Assembly (NCBI RefSeq): GCF_003075035.1
Contig: NZ_QCZE01000006.1
Span: 45,293-109,292 of the forward strand
Origin: Zobellella maritima
Lineage (GTDB): Bacteria > Pseudomonadota > Gammaproteobacteria > Enterobacterales > Aeromonadaceae
DNA: 64,000 nt
Direction: 5' to 3'
A model generated the notes under the pieces. That model had not been told where the DNA came from. It ran no database searches and was given only the letters and a program-made list of their open reading frames with translations. Each line of letters starts with the position of its first letter. Position 1 is the stretch's first letter. The position numbers were made by a program, and so were the translations under genes. Below, piece after piece: positions 1 through 8,223 of the stretch.

Positions 1-475
1 GGCCGATATCAACAATATTGCCGACGAAGTGCGCAGCCGAGGCCATAGCTACAGCAACAGCGTGATCCTGCTGGAAAATCGTCGGGCGGATGAAGAGATT
101 GCCCTGCAGATGGGTATGCGGCTCAATGCCAATGTCTATCATTCGGTGATAGTGCATAAGGAGAACGGGGTACCCATCCAGGTCGAGGAGCGTTTTGTTA
201 ATCCGGTGCTGGTGCCCGATTATCTGTCTTGCGATTTTAGCCAGATGACGCCTAATGCTTTTCTGGTGCAGAATTGCCCGTTGTCCGATCTGGAACACAT
301 AGTGGAGGCCAGGGTAGCACCGCCTCTGATCGGCGAGTGGCTGAAGGTCAAGCCGGATACCCCCTGCCTACTGGTCAGCCGGCGGACCTGGTCACTGCAC
401 CAGCTGGTCAGTTTTGCCCGCCTCTGGCATCCGGGGGATCGCTACAAACTCAGATCGACGCTTAAGCTGGGTTAA
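1..475 (+). CDS. hutC: Histidine utilisation repressor HutC, 3' part (5' end outside window)
   Basis: The frame is open from the first bases of the window and ends in TAA at 473-475, so only the C-terminal ~157 residues are seen. The visible part begins DINNIADEVRSRGHSY, typical of the linker into the UTRA effector domain of GntR/HutC regulators, and ends with the SARLxHPGxRYxL-like signature seen at HutC C-termini. HutC represses hut operons and is released by urocanate. The N-terminal winged helix that would bind DNA lies upstream of the window. Two palindromes matching the HutC operator core are found ahead of hutI and the divergent membrane gene, which supports the assignment. It faces yaeQ with a gap of 3 bases. 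Confidence 0.85.
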   Translation, partial: ADINNIADEVRSRGHSYSNSVILLENRRADEEIALQMGMRLNANVYHSVIVHKENGVPIQVEERFVNPVLVPDYLSCDFSQMTPNAFLVQNCPLSDLEHIVEARVAPPLIGEWLKVKPDTPCLLVSRRTWSLHQLVSFARLWHPGDRYKLRSTLKLG

Positions 476-478
476 ACC

Positions 479-1015
479 TTAGCGCCACTGGGTCAGCTGC
501 AGATCCAGGCTGTGCTCGCCATCGGTCAGCTGTACCTCGTACTCCTGCAGGGTGGCGTAGAGATCCATCGAGCGGGTACACAACTCCGCCAGCTGAGTGG
601 GTTGGGGATCGGCCAGATGAAAAATCTGTAATCGGGGCAGCTGGCCCAGCTCGGTCTGGTGCTTGTTCCACCATTCCAGGGCGCTGCGTCCACCATAGCT
701 GTAGATCACCACCTGCTCGGCCCGGGACAGGGCCTGTTTGATGCGCTTGACGCTGGGCTCACCCAGCTCGACCCACAGCAGGGTACGCCCATCGGGTGAC
801 TTCTGCCACAGCTCGGGTTCATCGTCGGTCGATAATCCCTTGGTGAAGCTCAAATCTTCATGGCCATGGCGCATAAAGGCCAGCAGCCGTACCATCAGTC
901 GGGTTTCGGTCTCGGAGGGGTGTCTGGCAACGGTCAGGCTGTGTTCCTGGTAATAGTGACGATGCAGGTCGCTGATATTCATGCGGACCTTGTGCAGGGT
1001 GGCGTTCAGTGCCAT
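479..1015 (-). CDS. yaeQ: YaeQ family protein
   Basis: A 178-residue protein beginning MALNATLHKVRMNISDLHRH and carrying the family signatures HYYQEHSLTVARHPSET near residues 20-37, LSFTKGLSTDDEPELWQK near 55-72 and LWVELGEPSVKRI near 80-92. YaeQ proteins have a PD-(D/E)XK nuclease-like fold; their biological role is not settled. The start at 1015 was chosen over an ATG eight codons upstream because AAGAGA lies about 7 bases before it and because the family starts with MALKAT-like sequence. It sits between hutC and the YjiH-like gene but belongs to neither pathway by known function, so its position in the hut locus is probably incidental. Confidence 0.9.
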   Translation of the reverse strand: MALNATLHKVRMNISDLHRHYYQEHSLTVARHPSETETRLMVRLLAFMRHGHEDLSFTKGLSTDDEPELWQKSPDGRTLLWVELGEPSVKRIKQALSRAEQVVIYSYGGRSALEWWNKHQTELGQLPRLQIFHLADPQPTQLAELCTRSMDLYATLQEYEVQLTDGEHSLDLQLTQWR

Positions 1016-1161
1016 GACGGTTTCTCTTATAAAAAACACTATCTTAGCGGCAAGCAGGGACGGGAACCAGCCTCAGCCTCGGCCTTTGTTATCTGCGTTC
1101 CCTGCCTGGCGTTTAATTGGTCGAATTTTATCCTGAAGAACTAGGGCGAGCGGTAGATACC

Positions 1162-1192
1162 AGGAGCGGCGCCCCGGTGAGGCGCCGCTCCT
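1162..1192 (-). terminator. GC-rich hairpin after the YjiH-like gene
   Basis: A perfect 12-bp stem (1162-1173 with 1181-1192) with a 7-base loop begins 4 bases beyond the stop of the YjiH-like gene. There is no clear run of U after the stem on the minus strand, so it may stabilise the 3' end rather than act as a strong intrinsic terminator. Confidence 0.5.
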
Positions 1193-1196
1193 TCAC

Positions 1197-2513
1197 TTAT
1201 TGCCAGCTTGCCACCAGCATGGCGGTGGGGATGGCCAGCAGCAAGCTCAACAGTGCGCGGATAAACCAGACCACCACCAGGGTACCGACCTTCAGCGGGA
1301 TGCGGGTAGCCAGTATGCAGGGGATGGAGGCCGAGAAAAACAGCACCGATGATACGCATACCACTCCGGCGGCGAAGCGGGCGATGAAGTCGGCTTCGCC
1401 CATCAATAGCGCCGGCAGAAACATTTCCGCCAGTCCGGCGGCGGTGGCGCGGGACAAGGCCATGCCGTCCTCCATTCCCCACAGCCAGGTGACCGGGTAA
1501 AACAGGTAACCCAGCCAGTCGAATACCGGCGTAAATTTGGCGATCAACAGGCCCAGCAGGCCGACCGACATGATGGACGGCAGTATGCTGATAGTCATCA
1601 CCAGGCCATCCTTGAAGTTGTCGATGATGCTCTTGCCCAGGCCGGGGGCCTGTTCGGCAACTTCCAGGCCATTCTGCCAGGCGACGCCCAGACGGTTACC
1701 CGCGTTGCATTCCGGCTCCCGGTGCCGGGCATGGTTGTCCATGGTAGACAGCGGCGGTAGCCGAACCGTGATGGCGGTGACGATAAAGGTGATCAACAGG
1801 GTGAGCCAGAAATACTGGTTCCAGATATCCATCAGATCCAGGGTCTTGGCGACGATGATCATAAAGGTCGCCGAGACGGTGGAAAACCCGGTGGCGATGA
1901 TGGCGGCCTCTCGGGCCGAATAATGACCGGAGCTGTATACCCGGTTAGTGATCAGCAGACCGATGGAATAGCTGCCGACAAAGGAGGCTACCGCATCGAT
2001 GGCCGAACGACCCGGTGTACGCCAGATGGGTTGCATCAGTTTCTGAACCAGTATGCCGATCGCTTCCAGCAGGCCATAGCCCACCAGGAAGGCCAGAAAC
2101 ACCGAGCCGAGGGGGACGATCAGGCCGACCGAAATCACCAGCTTGTTGAACAGAAAGGGCAGCATGTCCGGCGCCTGCAGTATCGCGGGCCCGGCCCCCG
2201 TGACCGCCATGATGCCGGCGGCCAGCCCCAACCATTTCAGCAGCAGGAACACCTTGTCGGTGATACTTTCCCGCCAGCGGCCGGTGACCAGCGGATGAAC
2301 GGCGCCGGCCAGTATCATCCCCATGGCGTACCAGGCGGCACCGGCGTCGCCCAGGGCGCCGCGCAGCCAGCTCACCATATGATCCAGGGGGATGCTTTGC
2401 TTACCCTGCAGGCTGATGGGAATGAAGAATATAAATATGCCAATGGCGCTCAGGCCTATCAGCCGGCCCATGGCTTTGCCTGTGGGGCAAGCCTGCTCCG
2501 TTACCTGATTCAT
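1197..2513 (-). CDS. YjiH-family membrane protein with nucleoside-recognition (Gate) domains; candidate histidine/urocanate transporter
   Basis: A 438-residue integral membrane protein with about ten hydrophobic segments. Two Gate-like stretches are visible, around residues 165-215 (SAIDAVASFVGSYSIGLL, then GFSTVSATFMIIVAKT) and in the C-terminal third. Length and motifs fit the YjiH family, whose substrates are poorly defined. It is transcribed away from hutI, and a perfect HutC operator core lies 41-50 bases before its start codon, so it should be co-regulated with histidine breakdown. From that context I infer a role in uptake of histidine or a pathway intermediate; the sequence alone does not show the substrate. 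A GGAGG-like site lies 6-9 bases ahead of the ATG. Confidence 0.75.
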   Translation of the reverse strand: MNQVTEQACPTGKAMGRLIGLSAIGIFIFFIPISLQGKQSIPLDHMVSWLRGALGDAGAAWYAMGMILAGAVHPLVTGRWRESITDKVFLLLKWLGLAAGIMAVTGAGPAILQAPDMLPFLFNKLVISVGLIVPLGSVFLAFLVGYGLLEAIGILVQKLMQPIWRTPGRSAIDAVASFVGSYSIGLLITNRVYSSGHYSAREAAIIATGFSTVSATFMIIVAKTLDLMDIWNQYFWLTLLITFIVTAITVRLPPLSTMDNHARHREPECNAGNRLGVAWQNGLEVAEQAPGLGKSIIDNFKDGLVMTISILPSIMSVGLLGLLIAKFTPVFDWLGYLFYPVTWLWGMEDGMALSRATAAGLAEMFLPALLMGEADFIARFAAGVVCVSSVLFFSASIPCILATRIPLKVGTLVVVWFIRALLSLLLAIPTAMLVASWQ

Positions 2514-2553
2514 TGCGGTCCCTCCTTAAAGATTAAATATTTGGACGCCTTAA

Positions 2554-2563
2554 TGTATATACA
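2554..2563. promoter_or_regulatory. HutC operator 1 (membrane-gene side)
   Basis: The perfect palindrome TGTATATACA, within AATGTATATACAAATAG, lies 41 bases from the start of the divergent YjiH-like gene. The same 15-base context occurs again at operator 2. TGTATATACA is the core recognised by HutC in enteric and Pseudomonas hut systems. Confidence 0.85.
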
Positions 2564-2600
2564 AATAGTCAGGGTTTGTTAATGGTGTATTGCGTTTAGG

Positions 2601-2616
2601 TGTGATTCAGATCACT
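2601..2616. promoter_or_regulatory. Predicted CRP-cAMP site in the hut divergent promoter
   Basis: TGTGATTCAGATCACT matches the CRP consensus TGTGA-N6-TCACA at 9 of 10 conserved positions. It lies about midway between the two HutC operators, about 97 bases before hutI and 86 before the YjiH-like gene, and could activate either or both promoters. Hut operons of enteric bacteria are known to be CRP-activated, and crp itself is in this window. Confidence 0.8.
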
Positions 2617-2669
2617 TTTAGGTAAGTTTATTTGATGTTTCGCTTGCCTATCCGCGTTTTATGTTTGAA

Positions 2670-2679
2670 TGTATATACA
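2670..2679. promoter_or_regulatory. HutC operator 2 (hutI side)
   Basis: A second perfect TGTATATACA palindrome within AATGTATATACAAATAG ends 20 bases before the hutI start codon, immediately ahead of the AAGGAG ribosome site. In this position HutC would block transcription initiation or early elongation. Confidence 0.85.
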
Positions 2680-2699
2680 AATAGACAAGGAGCTAAACC

Positions 2700-3911
2700 A
2701 TGAACCACGGCACCGACAATACACTCTGGCTTAATGCAACCCTGTTTGATGGCTTGAACACCCGGGAGCAGCGTATGGCCATGGCGGTAACAGACGGGCA
2801 GATTGCCTGGCTCAAGCCGATGGCCGAGCTGAATACCGGTGATCGGTCCGGCTTCGAGTGTATTGATGTGGAGGGGGCCCTGGTGACGCCGGGACTGGTC
2901 GACTGCCATACCCATCTGGTGTTTGGCGGCAACCGGGCCGGCGAGTTCGAAGCCCGTCTGGAAGGCAAGAGCTACGAAGAAATCGCCCGTGCCGGCGGCG
3001 GCATCATCAGTACCGTCAAGGCAACCCGGGCGGCGGGCGAGGAGGCTTTGTTCGAGGCCGCCAAGCCCCGCCTGCAGGCGTTGATGGCGGACGGGGCGAC
3101 CACGGTCGAAATCAAGTCCGGCTACGGTCTGAGCCTGGAAAGCGAACTAAAGATGCTGCGGGTGGCGCGCCGCCTCGGGCGAGAGCTCAGGGTTCGGGTG
3201 GTGACTACCCTGCTCGGCGCCCATGCGCTGCCGCCTGAGTATAAAGACGACGCCGATGGCTATATCCGGCTGGTATGCGAGGAAATGATCCCGGCGGCTG
3301 CCGCCGAGGGCCTGGCCGATGCGGTGGATGTGTTCTGTGAAAGCATCGCCTTCTCGGTCGAGCAGTGCGAACGGGTCTATGCCGCCGCCAAGGCACATGG
3401 CTTGGCTATCAAGGGCCACACAGAGCAGCTTTCCAACCTGGGGGGCAGCGCCGCCGCCGCCCGGGCCGGCGCGGCTTCGGTGGATCATATCGAATACCTG
3501 GATGAAGCGGGGGTCAAGGCCCTGGCCGAGGCCGGTACGGTTGCCACCCTGCTGCCCGGTGCTTTTTATATGCTGCGCGAAACCCAGTTGCCACCTATCG
3601 AGTTGTTGCGTCGACATGGGGTGCCCATGGCGCTGGCCACCGATGCCAACCCGGGCAGTTCGCCCATCTTCAGCCTGAAACTGATGTTGAACATGGCCTG
3701 CACCCTGTTCCGCCTGACCCCGCTTGAGGCCCTGCGCGGCGTCACCGCCCATGGTGCTCGGGCGCTGGGGCTGCAGCAGCAAGTGGGCCGGCTCGCCCCC
3801 GGCCTGCAGGCGGATTTCTGTCTGTGGGATACCCAGAACCCTGCCGAGCTGGCCTATAGCGTGGGCCTACCCCGGTTAACCCAACGTATTTTTGCAGGAG
3901 TGAAGGCATGA
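2700..3911 (+). CDS. hutI: Imidazolonepropionase
   Basis: This 403-residue amidohydrolase hydrolyses 4-imidazolone-5-propanoate to N-formimidoyl-glutamate, step 3 of histidine breakdown, in the cytoplasm. Metal and substrate motifs are visible: [11 protein letters not shown] with His70 and His72, [12 protein letters not shown] at 99-110, [11 protein letters not shown] with His240, [11 protein letters not shown] with His263, and ATDANPGSS with Asp315. Length and motif order are normal for HutI. An AAGGAG site precedes the ATG by 7 bases. It is first in the operon and its TGA overlaps the hutG start (ATGA), indicating translational coupling. HutC operator 2 lies just upstream. Confidence 0.97.
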   Translation: MNHGTDNTLWLNATLFDGLNTREQRMAMAVTDGQIAWLKPMAELNTGDRSGFECIDVEGALVTPGLVDCHTHLVFGGNRAGEFEARLEGKSYEEIARAGGGIISTVKATRAAGEEALFEAAKPRLQALMADGATTVEIKSGYGLSLESELKMLRVARRLGRELRVRVVTTLLGAHALPPEYKDDADGYIRLVCEEMIPAAAAEGLADAVDVFCESIAFSVEQCERVYAAAKAHGLAIKGHTEQLSNLGGSAAAARAGAASVDHIEYLDEAGVKALAEAGTVATLLPGAFYMLRETQLPPIELLRRHGVPMALATDANPGSSPIFSLKLMLNMACTLFRLTPLEALRGVTAHGARALGLQQQVGRLAPGLQADFCLWDTQNPAELAYSVGLPRLTQRIFAGVKA

Positions 3912-4837
3912 AGCCGGAAATGAACGCCTGGAACGGCCGAGTCGATCCCGAGCCCAATACCGCCCGTTGGCACCAGCAGGTACAACCGTTCAGCCAAACG
4001 GCCGAGCCGGGTTATACCCTGATTGGTTTTTGCAGCGATGAAGGCGTGCGCCGCAACAAGGGACGAGTCGGGGCCGCCAAGGGACCTGCCGCCATGCGCA
4101 AGGCGCTGGCGAGCTTGGCCTGGCACCAGTCGGCCCCTGTTCATGATGCGGGTGATGTTGTCTGCAAAGGCGAAGCCCTGGAGCAGGCCCACGCTGCACT
4201 GGCCGGGCAGGTAGCCGAGTGCCTGGCGCACCGGCAGCTGCCCATTGTGATGGGGGGCGGCCACGAGGTGGCCTTCGGTTCCTGGAGCGGCCTGGCTGAT
4301 TACCTGGCGAGACAGGAGCAGAGCCCCCGCATCGGCATCATCAATTTCGATGCCCACTTCGATCTGCGCGCTCCCGGTTTCGTGGTGTCCTCCGGTACGC
4401 CTTTTGCCCAGATAGCACAGGCCTGTGAGCGTCAAGGCTGGCCCTTCCAGTACGCCTGCCTGGGCGTGAGTCGTGCCTCCAATACCCGGGCGCTGTTCGA
4501 GCGAGCCGAACAGCTGAAGGTACTGGTATGGGAAGACAGGGCCATGACCCAGTCCCGCTTGTCGGAGCTGCAGGCTGGCCTGGATGCCTTTATCGGCGGC
4601 TGTGACCACCTGTACCTGACCATAGATATCGATGTGTTTCCCGCAGCCCAGGCGCCCGGCGTCAGTGCACCGGCCCCCCGGGGAGTCGCACTGGATGTGA
4701 TTGAACCTTTGATTGAACAGATTAAGGCCAGCGGCAAGTTACGGATTGCCGATCTGGCAGAACTCAACCCCGAGTACGACGTTGATGGCCATACGGCTCG
4801 GTTAGCGGCTCGGTTAATTCATACTTTGACACTGTAA
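3908..4837 (+). CDS. hutG: Formimidoylglutamase
   Basis: This 309-residue ureohydrolase-family enzyme hydrolyses N-formimidoyl-L-glutamate to glutamate and formamide, the last step of the four-enzyme hut route. The two-metal motifs are intact: GGGHE at 116-120, NFDAHFDLR at 146-154 and [14 protein letters not shown] with Asp240 and Asp242. Arginase and agmatinase share this fold, but operon position and the SSGTPF motif after FDLR argue for HutG. It starts inside the hutI stop codon and is 12 bases from hutU. Confidence 0.95.
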   Translation: MKPEMNAWNGRVDPEPNTARWHQQVQPFSQTAEPGYTLIGFCSDEGVRRNKGRVGAAKGPAAMRKALASLAWHQSAPVHDAGDVVCKGEALEQAHAALAGQVAECLAHRQLPIVMGGGHEVAFGSWSGLADYLARQEQSPRIGIINFDAHFDLRAPGFVVSSGTPFAQIAQACERQGWPFQYACLGVSRASNTRALFERAEQLKVLVWEDRAMTQSRLSELQAGLDAFIGGCDHLYLTIDIDVFPAAQAPGVSAPAPRGVALDVIEPLIEQIKASGKLRIADLAELNPEYDVDGHTARLAARLIHTLTL

Positions 4838-4849
4838 GAGGGACACCCC

Positions 4850-6532
4850 ATGTCACAACAAAATAATCGTCATGATCCCAGCCGCGTCATCAAGGCCCCG
4901 ACCGGCGTCAATAAAATATGTAAAAGCTGGCTGACTGAAGCTGCGATGCGCATGCTGATGAACAACCTGCATCCCGATGTTGCCGAGCGGCCCGAGGATC
5001 TGGTGGTTTACGGTGGTATCGGTCGTGCCGCCCGCAACTGGGATTGTTATGACAAGATCATCGAAGTGCTGCAGCGCCTCGAAGACGATGAATCCCTGCT
5101 GATCCAATCCGGCAAGCCGGTGGGGGTGTTCAAGACCCATGCCGACGCGCCACGGGTGCTGATCGCCAACTCCAACCTGGTACCCCACTGGGCCAACTGG
5201 GAACATTTCAACGAGCTGGATAAGAAAGGTCTGATGATGTACGGCCAGATGACCGCCGGCTCCTGGATCTACATCGGCTCCCAGGGCATCGTCCAGGGCA
5301 CTTATGAAACTTTCGCCGCCATGGCCAAGCAGCACTTCGACGGTGTGGCTCAGGGCCGCTGGGTGCTGACCGGTGGTCTGGGGGGCATGGGTGGCGCCCA
5401 GCCGCTGGCCGCCACCATGGCCGGTTTCTCCTGTATCACGGTTGAATGCGATGAAACCCGTATCGATTTCCGTCTGCGTACCCGTTATGTCGACAAGAAG
5501 GCCTACAGCCTGGATGAAGCACTGGCGATGATCGAAGAAGCCAAGGCCAAGGGTGAAGCCGTTTCCGTCGGTTTGCTGGGCAACTGCGCCGATATCTTCC
5601 CGGAAATCGTCGAGCGCGGCATAGTGCCGGACGTGGTGACCGACCAGACCAGCGCCCATGATCCGCTGAATGGCTACCTGCCTAAGGGCTGGACCATGGA
5701 ATACGCCGCCGAAATGCGCCAGAAGGACGAGGCGGCCGTCGTCGATGCCGCCAAGGAATCCATGGCCATCCAGGTGCGGGCCATGCTGACCCTGCAGAGC
5801 CGCGGCGCTGCGACCACCGACTATGGCAACAACATCCGCCAGATGGCAAAAGAGAAGGGGGTCGAGAACGCCTTTGACTTCCCCGGTTTCGTACCGGCCT
5901 ATATCCGTCCGCTGTTCTGCGAAGGCATAGGTCCGTTCCGCTGGGTTGCACTGAGCGGCGATCCGGAAGATATCTACAAGACCGACGCCAAGGTGAAGGA
6001 GCTGATCCCCGACGACCCGCACTTGCACAACTGGCTGGACATGGCCCGCGAGCGCATCGCTTTCCAGGGCCTACCCGCCCGTATCTGCTGGGTCGGCCTG
6101 AAAGACCGCGCCCGCCTGGCGCTGGCCTTTAACGAAATGGTCAAGAACGGCGAGCTGAAGGCACCGATCGTGATCGGTCGTGACCATCTGGACTCCGGCT
6201 CCGTCACCAGCCCCAACCGCGAAACCGAAGCCATGAAAGACGGCTCTGATGCCATTTCCGACTGGTCGCTGCTTAACGCGCTGCTGAACACCGCAGGCGG
6301 CGCTACCTGGGTTTCCCTGCACCACGGTGGTGGTGTCGGCATGGGCTTCAGTCAGCACGCCGGTGTGGTTATCGTGGCCGACGGTACCGACGCCGCCGCT
6401 GCCCGCCTGGGCCGTGTGCTGCGTAATGACCCGGGCACCGGTGTGATGCGTCACGCCGACGCCGGGTACGATATCGCTATCGATTGTGCCCGTGAGCAGG
6501 GATTGGACCTGCCGATGGTGAATATTCGCTGA
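4850..6532 (+). CDS. hutU: Urocanate hydratase
   Basis: This 560-residue enzyme adds water to urocanate to give imidazolonepropionate, using NAD+ as a tightly bound electrophile. Visible signatures are [14 protein letters not shown] near the N-terminus, the Gly-rich [32 protein letters not shown] followed by [17 protein letters not shown], and the C-terminal [13 protein letters not shown]. Length matches the family (~555-560). It is third in the hut operon. Urocanate is where the product of the MIO-less lyase encoded downstream would enter if that enzyme uses a histidine betaine. Confidence 0.98.
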   Translation: MSQQNNRHDPSRVIKAPTGVNKICKSWLTEAAMRMLMNNLHPDVAERPEDLVVYGGIGRAARNWDCYDKIIEVLQRLEDDESLLIQSGKPVGVFKTHADAPRVLIANSNLVPHWANWEHFNELDKKGLMMYGQMTAGSWIYIGSQGIVQGTYETFAAMAKQHFDGVAQGRWVLTGGLGGMGGAQPLAATMAGFSCITVECDETRIDFRLRTRYVDKKAYSLDEALAMIEEAKAKGEAVSVGLLGNCADIFPEIVERGIVPDVVTDQTSAHDPLNGYLPKGWTMEYAAEMRQKDEAAVVDAAKESMAIQVRAMLTLQSRGAATTDYGNNIRQMAKEKGVENAFDFPGFVPAYIRPLFCEGIGPFRWVALSGDPEDIYKTDAKVKELIPDDPHLHNWLDMARERIAFQGLPARICWVGLKDRARLALAFNEMVKNGELKAPIVIGRDHLDSGSVTSPNRETEAMKDGSDAISDWSLLNALLNTAGGATWVSLHHGGGVGMGFSQHAGVVIVADGTDAAAARLGRVLRNDPGTGVMRHADAGYDIAIDCAREQGLDLPMVNIR

Positions 6533-6565
6533 GTACGCAGTGATAGATCTTAGCTTGTAGTAAGA

Positions 6566-6592
6566 GGAAGCCGGCTCGTTGCGCCGGCTTCC
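6566..6592 (+). terminator. Intercistronic hairpin between hutU and the BCCT gene
   Basis: A perfect 10-bp stem (6566-6575 with 6583-6592) and 7-base loop lies 33 bases beyond the hutU stop. Only a short interrupted U run follows (GTTCCGGTTTTC), so it looks like a partial terminator or an RNA-stabilising hairpin that could set the level of the downstream transporter-lyase-hutH part of the operon. Confidence 0.6.
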
Positions 6593-6630
6593 GTTCCGGT
6601 TTTCGATGCAATATGCACAAGGAAGACATC

Positions 6631-8223
6631 ATGTCTGTGAACGGAAAGAAAAGCCTGAATGTCGGTGTGTTCGTCCCGGCCTTCGCGATCGTGCTGATCG
6701 CGGTGGCCGTGGGGCTGATCAATAACGAATTGTTGGTAAAAGTAGCCAAGAATGTTTTCTACTTCTCGTTATCTGACTTTGCCTGGCTGTATCAGCTGCT
6801 GGCGGTGTCGGCACTGGGAGTGGTGGGATATATTTTCTTCTCCAAGGCCGGCAATATCCGCCTGGGTGGCGCCAATGCCAAGCCGAAGTTCTCGATGGCA
6901 TCCAATTTTGCCATGGCGCTGACCGGTGGTATCGCGACCGGGGTTGTGACTTACTCGGTCAACGAACCCATCATCTATATGGGCAATATCTACGGGGAAA
7001 TCAGCAACCAGTCGATTGCCGCCAATACCTCCGAGGCCGCGATCTTCGCGATCGCCAGAAGCTTCCATAACTGGAGCTTCATTCCCTATGCCATCTATTC
7101 CATTGTCGGTCTGATGATCGGCTATATGCACTATAACCGCAAGAAAGACTTCTCCATTGCCTCGACCATCTCTCCGGTGATCGGCAGCAATGACAGCAAA
7201 CCGGCAGTGCGCTCCCTGATCGATATCATCTCGGTACTGGCAATTGCGTTGGGTCTGGCCTCTTCGTTGGGCGCCGGTCTGGCTCTAATCAGCTCGGGGA
7301 TCCAAGCCGAATACGGCATCGAGTCGAACCCGACCACCTGGCTGGTGCTGACCCTGATCATCTCCGCCATCTTTATCACCTCGGCGCTGTCCGGACTGAA
7401 ACGGGGCATCAAATTCCTCTCGTCGATCAATGCCTATATATTCTATGCGTTTGTGGTCATATTGTTGCTGGTCGGTCCGGTGAGCTATATCTTCAGCCTG
7501 TCGGTCACCAGCCTGGGTTACTGGCTGGACAACTTCTTCCTGTGGGCATTCGACACCAAGGAATCAGGTGGTGAAGCGCTGGTCACCTGGTGGACCATGT
7601 ATGACTGGTCAATCTGGATTGCCTATGCACCCCTGATGGGTCTGTTCCTGGCGCGTATCTCCTACGGACGTACCCTGCGTGAATTCCTGATCATCAACTG
7701 GATCCTGCCTTCGCTGTTCGGCATTGTCTGGTTTGCCATCTGGGGCGGATCCGCCCTCAAGTGGCAGCTGGACGGCACCCTGGATCTGGTGAAGGTAGTG
7801 ACTGATAACGGGGCTGTTTCGGGTCTTTGGGGCTTCCTGCAGCACCTGCCGTTTTCCGGTGTGCTGGTTCCCCTGGCGATTTTCACCCTGATTATTTCCT
7901 TTGCCACCGCGGCCGACTCCATGTCGTCGACCATCGCGACCATCTGCACCAAAAACATCAATGCCGACGAAGAGTCACCCAAGACCCAGAAAATCATCTG
8001 GGGTGTGTCGATCAGCGTGATCGCCTACATCATGGTGGCGTTCGGTGGCGGTGCCCAGGGTGTCGATGGCATCAAGTATCTGGCCGCGGCCGGTGGCTTT
8101 ACCGTATTGTTCCTGTTCGTGCTGATTGTGGCGTCCAGTATCAGGGTGTTCATCACCAAGAAGGAAGCGCACGGCAGCGAACAGTCCGACGTGAGCCTGA
8201 AGACAGGAGCCGCCTATGAATAA
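6631..8223 (+). CDS. BCCT-family transporter, divergent member in the hut operon
   Basis: A 530-residue protein with about 12 membrane segments and the betaine/choline/carnitine transporter signature: WTMYDWSIWIAYAPLMG at 321-337 followed by GLFLARISYGRTLREF. The first substrate-binding loop reads GGIATG at 99-104 followed by VNEPI at 110-114. In the tryptophan box, compared with the usual FYWAWWxSW, several aromatic residues are replaced (Y to D at 325, W to I at 328, W to Y at 332), so substrate contacts should differ from glycine-betaine carriers. Start 6631 was chosen because AAGGAAG lies 6 bases before it; an ATG six codons upstream has none. Its end overlaps the next gene by 8 bases. 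I infer uptake of a trimethylammonium histidine derivative; this is not proven. Confidence 0.85.
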   Translation: MSVNGKKSLNVGVFVPAFAIVLIAVAVGLINNELLVKVAKNVFYFSLSDFAWLYQLLAVSALGVVGYIFFSKAGNIRLGGANAKPKFSMASNFAMALTGGIATGVVTYSVNEPIIYMGNIYGEISNQSIAANTSEAAIFAIARSFHNWSFIPYAIYSIVGLMIGYMHYNRKKDFSIASTISPVIGSNDSKPAVRSLIDIISVLAIALGLASSLGAGLALISSGIQAEYGIESNPTTWLVLTLIISAIFITSALSGLKRGIKFLSSINAYIFYAFVVILLLVGPVSYIFSLSVTSLGYWLDNFFLWAFDTKESGGEALVTWWTMYDWSIWIAYAPLMGLFLARISYGRTLREFLIINWILPSLFGIVWFAIWGGSALKWQLDGTLDLVKVVTDNGAVSGLWGFLQHLPFSGVLVPLAIFTLIISFATAADSMSSTIATICTKNINADEESPKTQKIIWGVSISVIAYIMVAFGGGAQGVDGIKYLAAAGGFTVLFLFVLIVASSIRVFITKKEAHGSEQSDVSLKTGAAYE

